Source: Microbacterium indicum DSM 19969
GTDB taxonomy: Bacteria > Actinomycetota > Actinomycetes > Actinomycetales > Microbacteriaceae
Length of the DNA stretch: 64,000 nt
Direction: 5' to 3'
NCBI RefSeq assembly: GCF_000422385.1
Contig: NZ_AULR01000012.1
Location: 1 to 64,000, forward strand
A program made the position numbers and the translations under genes. Of the stretch, positions 60,174-64,000 are shown piece after piece. Under the pieces are notes generated by a model. The model was given only the letters and a program-made list of their open reading frames with translations. It did not search any database and was not told the DNA's origin. The first letter of the stretch is position 1; every line of letters begins with the position of its first letter.

Positions 60174-60981
60174 CGCCGACCCCGCGCGAACGGCTCGCCA
60201 CAGGGATGACGTGCGGTGTCCCGAAGACCGGGTCCGGCACGACGCGCGCGTCGAGCCCGAAGACGTCGCCCAGCAGCTGCTCGGTGAGGACCTCGTCCGG
60301 GGCGCCCGTCGCTGCGACGGCGCCGTCGCGCATCACGACGAGGTGATCCGCGTACCGCGCGGCCTGGTTGAGGTCGTGCAGCACGAGCACCATCGTGCGC
60401 CCCTCATCCGCGTTCAGCCGCCGCACGAGCTCGAGCACCTCGAGCTGGTGCGAGATGTCGAGGAAGGTCGTCGGCTCATCGAGCAGCATCGTGGGGGCGT
60501 CCTGCGCGAGGAGCATCGCGATCCACACCCGCTGGCGCTGGCCGCCCGAGAGCTCGTCCACCGTGCGGTCGGCCAGCTCGCCGACGCCCGTCGCGGCGTA
60601 GGCCCTCTCGACCGCGTCGCGGTCGGCCGCCGACCACTGCCGCAGCATGCGCTGGTGCGGGAAGCGGCCCCGCGCGACGAGGTCGGCGACCGTGATCCCG
60701 GAAGGCGCCTGCGACGACTGCGGGAGCAGCGCCAGGCGCCGCGCGAACGGCTTGCCGCCGAGGCGGCGCACGTCCGCTCCCTCGAGCAGGACGCGACCCT
60801 CCTTCGGCGACAGGAGGCGCGACAGCGCGCGGAGGAGCGTCGACTTGCCGCACCCGTTGGGGCCGACGATCACGGTGACGCGCCCCGCGGGGATCGCGAC
60901 GTCGAGGCCGCGCGAGATCGTGCGGGACTCGTAGGCGAGCGTCAGGTTCTCGCCCGCGAGGGCGACGGCGGTGTCGCTCAT
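60166..60981 (-). CDS. Ferric-siderophore ABC transporter ATP-binding protein
   Basis: A 271-aa FecE/FepC-type ATPase: Walker A GPNGCGKST, Q-loop LLPQSSQAP, signature LSGGQRQRVWIAM, Walker B MLLDEPTTFLD, switch His in LVLHDLNQAARYADH. All match siderophore importers. ATGA overlap with the permease gene. Confidence 0.94.
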   Translation of the reverse strand: MSDTAVALAGENLTLAYESRTISRGLDVAIPAGRVTVIVGPNGCGKSTLLRALSRLLSPKEGRVLLEGADVRRLGGKPFARRLALLPQSSQAPSGITVADLVARGRFPHQRMLRQWSAADRDAVERAYAATGVGELADRTVDELSGGQRQRVWIAMLLAQDAPTMLLDEPTTFLDISHQLEVLELVRRLNADEGRTMVLVLHDLNQAARYADHLVVMRDGAVAATGAPDEVLTEQLLGDVFGLDARVVPDPVFGTPHVIPVASRSRGVGGD

Positions 60982-62030
60982 ACGCGCACCCTGCCTTTCC
61001 GAAGGAGCAGCCAGATGAGGTAGGCGCCGCCGATCACGCCCGTCATGCGGCCGATCGGGATCGTCAGCTGCCCCGGCAGCAGCTGGGCCGCGGCGTCGGC
61101 CACGACGAGGAGGCAGCCGCCCATCGCGGCGCTCCCGGCGACGTTCAGGCCCGAGCCGCCGACGAGGCGCGAGACGATCTGCGGGGCCGCGAGGGCGACG
61201 AAGGAGATCGGGCCCGCCGCCGCGGTGGCGGCGGCGACGAGGAGGACGGCGGCGAGGATCGTCGCGAGGCGCGTCCGCTCGGTACGCACGCCCAGCTGCC
61301 GCGCGACGTCGTCGCCCATCTCCATGAGCTCGGTGCGCCGCGCGAGCGCCGCAACGACGGGGATCAGGAGGGCGCAGGCGACGAGCACCGTCAGCGCGTT
61401 CCCCCAGTCGCGCATGTTCAGCGATCCGGCGAGCCACAGGTTCGCCTCGACGGCGCTGTCGAGGTCGCCCGCGACGAGCAGCAGGCTGTTGACCGCCTGC
61501 AGCACCGCGCCGACGCCGATGCCCACGAGGATCAGTCGGTACCCGCCCGACGCCCCTCCGCGCGTGGAGAGGACGTACACGACGACCGCCGTGAGGAGGC
61601 CCCCGGCGACGGCGCCGAGCGCGATCTGCGCCCCGTCCCCGTCGAACAGGATGATCTGCGCGAGGGCGCCCGTCGCGGCGCCCGTCGTGAACCCGATGAT
61701 CTCGGGGCTGCCGAGGGCGTTGCGAGACACCGACTGGAACACGGCGCCCGAGACGCCGAGGGCCGCGCCGGCGAACAGGGCCGTGACGACCCGGGGCAGG
61801 CGGATCGCCTGCACGATCCGCGCGCTCGTCTCCTCGCCCTGGCCGAAGGCGGCGGCGATCACGTCGGCGGGCGAGAGGCGGATGGTGCCGACGGTCATCG
61901 CGACGCAGCCCGCGGCGAGCGCGACGAAAACGAGGACGGCCGTGACGATCGCCGCGCGGGGGCGGATGACGATCGCGACGGGGCCGAGCCGGACGAGCCG
62001 ACCGGAGGGAGGGGTGAGCTTCTCGGTCAC
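60978..62030 (-). CDS. FecCD-family siderophore permease (second)
   Basis: A 350-aa permease with about ten membrane segments. IRLPRVVTALFAGAALGVSGAVFQSVSRNALGSPEIIG (positions about 75-115) and AAAGPISFVALAAPQIVSRLVG are FecCD signatures. It pairs with the other permease to make the channel. The GTG start overlaps the stop of that gene (GTGA). Confidence 0.93.
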   Translation of the reverse strand: MTEKLTPPSGRLVRLGPVAIVIRPRAAIVTAVLVFVALAAGCVAMTVGTIRLSPADVIAAAFGQGEETSARIVQAIRLPRVVTALFAGAALGVSGAVFQSVSRNALGSPEIIGFTTGAATGALAQIILFDGDGAQIALGAVAGGLLTAVVVYVLSTRGGASGGYRLILVGIGVGAVLQAVNSLLLVAGDLDSAVEANLWLAGSLNMRDWGNALTVLVACALLIPVVAALARRTELMEMGDDVARQLGVRTERTRLATILAAVLLVAAATAAAGPISFVALAAPQIVSRLVGGSGLNVAGSAAMGGCLLVVADAAAQLLPGQLTIPIGRMTGVIGGAYLIWLLLRKGRVRV

Positions 62031-63073
62031 AGCGCCGCGATCCTCCTGCCGCGCACGATCCACACGAAGAACGGGCCGCCGATGATCGCGACCATGATGC
62101 CGACCCCGATCTCGTGGCCGGGGACGACGATCCGGCCGAGCGCGTCGGCCGCGACGGCGAGCAGCGCGCCGAGGACGGCCGACATCGGGAGCAGCCGCCT
62201 GTGCCCGACCCCGACGATGAGCCGCGCGAGGTGCGGCGCCGCGAGGCCGAGGAAGACGAGCGGGCCCGCCGCGGCCGTCGCCGCGCCCGCCAGGAGCACG
62301 ACGGCGATGCCGGCCGCCGTCCACACGACGGCAGGGTTCGCCCCGAGGGCGCGCGCCGAGTCGTCGCCGAGGACCGCGGAGTCGAGCGACCGGCCGAGCG
62401 CGAGCGCCAGGACGGCTCCGACCGCCGCGAGGACGGCGACGGGACCCAGAACCTCGTAGCCGCGCCCCGCGAGGGAGCCGACCATCCACTGGCGGTAGGA
62501 GTTGTAGACGTCGTCGGGCGAGTTCAGGAGGACGAGCTGCGACGCCGCGCCGAGGACGGCCGTGAGCGCGGCGCCAGCGAGCACGAGCCGCACGGGGTTC
62601 GTCCCGCGGCGCGCGCCGCCCAGCAGGAAGACGACGACGGCCGCGGCCGCGGCGCCCGCGAGCCCCAGCCACATGTAGCCCACGACGTCGGTGACGCCGA
62701 GCACGGCGATGCCCAGCGTGATCGCGAACGCGGCGCCGCTGTTCACCCCGAGGAGGCCCGGCTCCGCGAGGGGGTTGCGCGTCAGCGCCTGCATCACGGC
62801 GCCCGCGAGGCCGAGGCAGACGCCGACGAGGAGCGCGAGGATCGTGCGGGGCACGCGCTGGAGCTGGGCCAGCAGGTGGTGGGTGTTCTGCGGGTCGAAG
62901 TCCGTGAACGAGCGCCAGGTCTCGGAGACGTCGATCGTCACGGGGCCCACGCACACGCTCACGAAGGCGAACACCGCGATCGCCGACGCGCATGCGACGA
63001 GCCACGCCGCGTACCGACGGGTGCGACCGCCCGCGCGGACGCGGGCGGTCGCCGTGGGGTCTCCCTGTGTCAC
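62027..63073 (-). CDS. FecCD-family siderophore permease (first)
   Basis: A 348-aa permease with about ten segments. RVPRTILALLVGVCLGLAGAVMQALTRNPLAEPGLLG (about 55-95) and AAAGPLVFLGLAAPHLARLIVG are the family signatures. The GTG start overlaps the stop of the binding-protein gene. The first 25 residues are Arg/Thr-rich and cytoplasmic. Confidence 0.93.
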   Translation of the reverse strand: MTQGDPTATARVRAGGRTRRYAAWLVACASAIAVFAFVSVCVGPVTIDVSETWRSFTDFDPQNTHHLLAQLQRVPRTILALLVGVCLGLAGAVMQALTRNPLAEPGLLGVNSGAAFAITLGIAVLGVTDVVGYMWLGLAGAAAAAVVVFLLGGARRGTNPVRLVLAGAALTAVLGAASQLVLLNSPDDVYNSYRQWMVGSLAGRGYEVLGPVAVLAAVGAVLALALGRSLDSAVLGDDSARALGANPAVVWTAAGIAVVLLAGAATAAAGPLVFLGLAAPHLARLIVGVGHRRLLPMSAVLGALLAVAADALGRIVVPGHEIGVGIMVAIIGGPFFVWIVRGRRIAAL

Positions 63074-64000
63074 GCGCCGAAGTCGTCGGCGATGTGCTCG
63101 ACGATCTCGGTCGCGCTGTAGAGGTCGATGCGGAAGGAGTTGAGCCCGAGGCCGTACACCTGGCCGTTCGCGACCGAGGGCAGGTTCGCCAGAACGGCGT
63201 CGGCCGCGAAGCCGCTCTTCGCCGCCTCGTCGTCGGCGCTGAGCACGAAGGTCGTGTCGGCCGTCAGCTCGGTGAGGTGCTCGTAGTCGGCGAACACGAA
63301 GTCGGATCGCTCGCCCGCCTGGGTGCTCCAGGCCGGGTCCGGGTCCTCGATCGTGAACCCGAGCGACTCGAGCAGCTGGCCCTGCGGGCCGGTCGAGAGG
63401 CCGATGGGGTTGTTCTGCCCCTCGCCGTTGTAGGAGACGATGTTCGCCTCGCCCTCCGGCACGGTGATCTCGCCCGCCGTCTCGGCGACGAGCGCGTCGA
63501 AGTCGTCGGCCGCCTGCGTCGCGGCGTCCTCGAGACCCGTCGCCTCGCCGAGCTCGACGGCGAGGTCCTGCCAGGTCTGCTCGCCGTAGTCGACGATGAT
63601 GACGGGCGCGATCTCCTCGAGGTCCGAGACCTGGTCGGTCATGGAGTCGGCGCCGGACGACGACACGACGATGAGGTCGGGCGCGGCCGCGATCGCCGCC
63701 TCGATGTCGGGCGATCCCACGGCCCAGATGTTGTCGACGCCGCGCTCGTCTGCGACGTCCGCCCACTGCGCGAAGAACTCGCCGTTGCCCGCCGAGGCGC
63801 TCGACGTGACGGGTGCGTCGATCGCGAGCAGCGTGCCCGTGACCGTGACGGACGTCGAGAGGATCGACTCGGGCTGCGCCGGGATCTCGGTCGTCGTGCC
63901 GTCCGCGTTCTCGAACGAACGGGGCCAGTCGCCCGCGCCAGCGGAGGCGGCGGGCGTCTCGGCCGACGCGTCCGTCGCGTCCGACGAGCAGGCGGCGAGG
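63070..64000 (-). CDS. Siderophore-binding lipoprotein (5' end cut by window edge)
   Basis: The visible part (310 codons including the stop) begins at the edge with the lipobox LAAC, so only the signal peptide is missing. A Ser/Ala/Thr-rich linker is followed by a FepB/FhuD-type binding domain: DGTTTEIPAQPESILSTSV, ADVADERGVDNIWAVGSPDI, APDLIVVSSSGADS, and a C-terminal GQVYGLGLNSFRIDLYSA. It delivers a ferric siderophore, probably of catecholate or mixed type, to the two permeases. The operon promoter lies outside the window. Confidence 0.9.
   Translation of the reverse strand, partial: LAACSSDATDASAETPAASAGAGDWPRSFENADGTTTEIPAQPESILSTSVTVTGTLLAIDAPVTSSASAGNGEFFAQWADVADERGVDNIWAVGSPDIEAAIAAAPDLIVVSSSGADSMTDQVSDLEEIAPVIIVDYGEQTWQDLAVELGEATGLEDAATQAADDFDALVAETAGEITVPEGEANIVSYNGEGQNNPIGLSTGPQGQLLESLGFTIEDPDPAWSTQAGERSDFVFADYEHLTELTADTTFVLSADDEAAKSGFAADAVLANLPSVANGQVYGLGLNSFRIDLYSATEIVEHIADDFGA

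Overview
The window is about 70% GC and almost entirely coding. It is core chromosome of an actinobacterium, most likely a member of Microbacteriaceae close to Microbacterium. Reasons: the bifunctional PriA (HisA/TrpF) lies in a his cluster; the order ftsK-pgsA-cinA-clgR-DUF3046-recA-recX-miaB-miaA is actinobacterial; lexA is divergent from a LysM gene; and the rRNA leader carries the actinobacterial TTGAGAACTCAACAG element. I see no insertion sequence, prophage, CRISPR array or tRNA gene. No gene stands out as recently acquired.

Layout. 1-286: the 5' end, leader and promoter of an rrn operon running off the left edge on the minus strand. 588-9657 (minus): arginine biosynthesis argC-argJ-argB-argD-argF, a DUF418-like membrane gene, argH, then tyrS. 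9871-16832 (minus): a GluABCD-type amino-acid ABC importer followed by pheS-pheT. 16910-19402: a SpoU-family rRNA methyltransferase and the infC-rpmI-rplT translation operon. 19403-23820: a DUF1844 gene, an SseB-family gene and hisC-hisB-hisH-priA. 23859-28674: the divergent SOS pair LysM/lexA, an S9 peptidase and hflX. 28757-32881: a methyltransferase, the divergent lysG/argO basic-amino-acid export pair, a class IV aminotransferase and dapF. 32992-36704 (plus): a two-gene ABC exporter with a NarL-type two-component system. 36706-45796 (minus): miaA/miaB, recX/recA, DUF3046, clgR, cinA, pgsA, ftsK. 45870-53390: RNase J, dapA, folA, thyA, an OsmC gene, a TPR membrane protein, dapB, a histidine phosphatase and a degenerate aldo/keto reductase. 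53525-58830: pnp with a structured leader, a GDSL hydrolase and a glycosyltransferase-GDSL fusion. 59061-64000 (minus): a ferric-siderophore ABC importer with a flavin monooxygenase, cut by the right edge.

How the genes work together. Genes are packed into operons with ATGA, GTGA or TGATG stop/start overlaps (arg, his, miaBA, pgsA-cinA, dapB-TPR, the siderophore operon). Many operon-leading genes appear leaderless: a TANNNT -10 hexamer sits 6-8 nt before the start codon. In five cases the first three bases of that hexamer are the TAG stop codon of the upstream gene. LexA-box-like palindromes overlap promoter elements of LysM, lexA and recA, giving a coherent SOS circuit.

The most interesting loci are the stop-codon-embedded promoters; an iron-box promoter followed about 60 nt later by a rho-independent terminator with no gene between (58951-59080, a possible iron-repressed small RNA); the glycosyltransferase/GDSL fusion beside its own paralog; the unresolved start of hflX; and a likely ATC start codon for infC. 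All calls come from reading the sequence; no database search was run.
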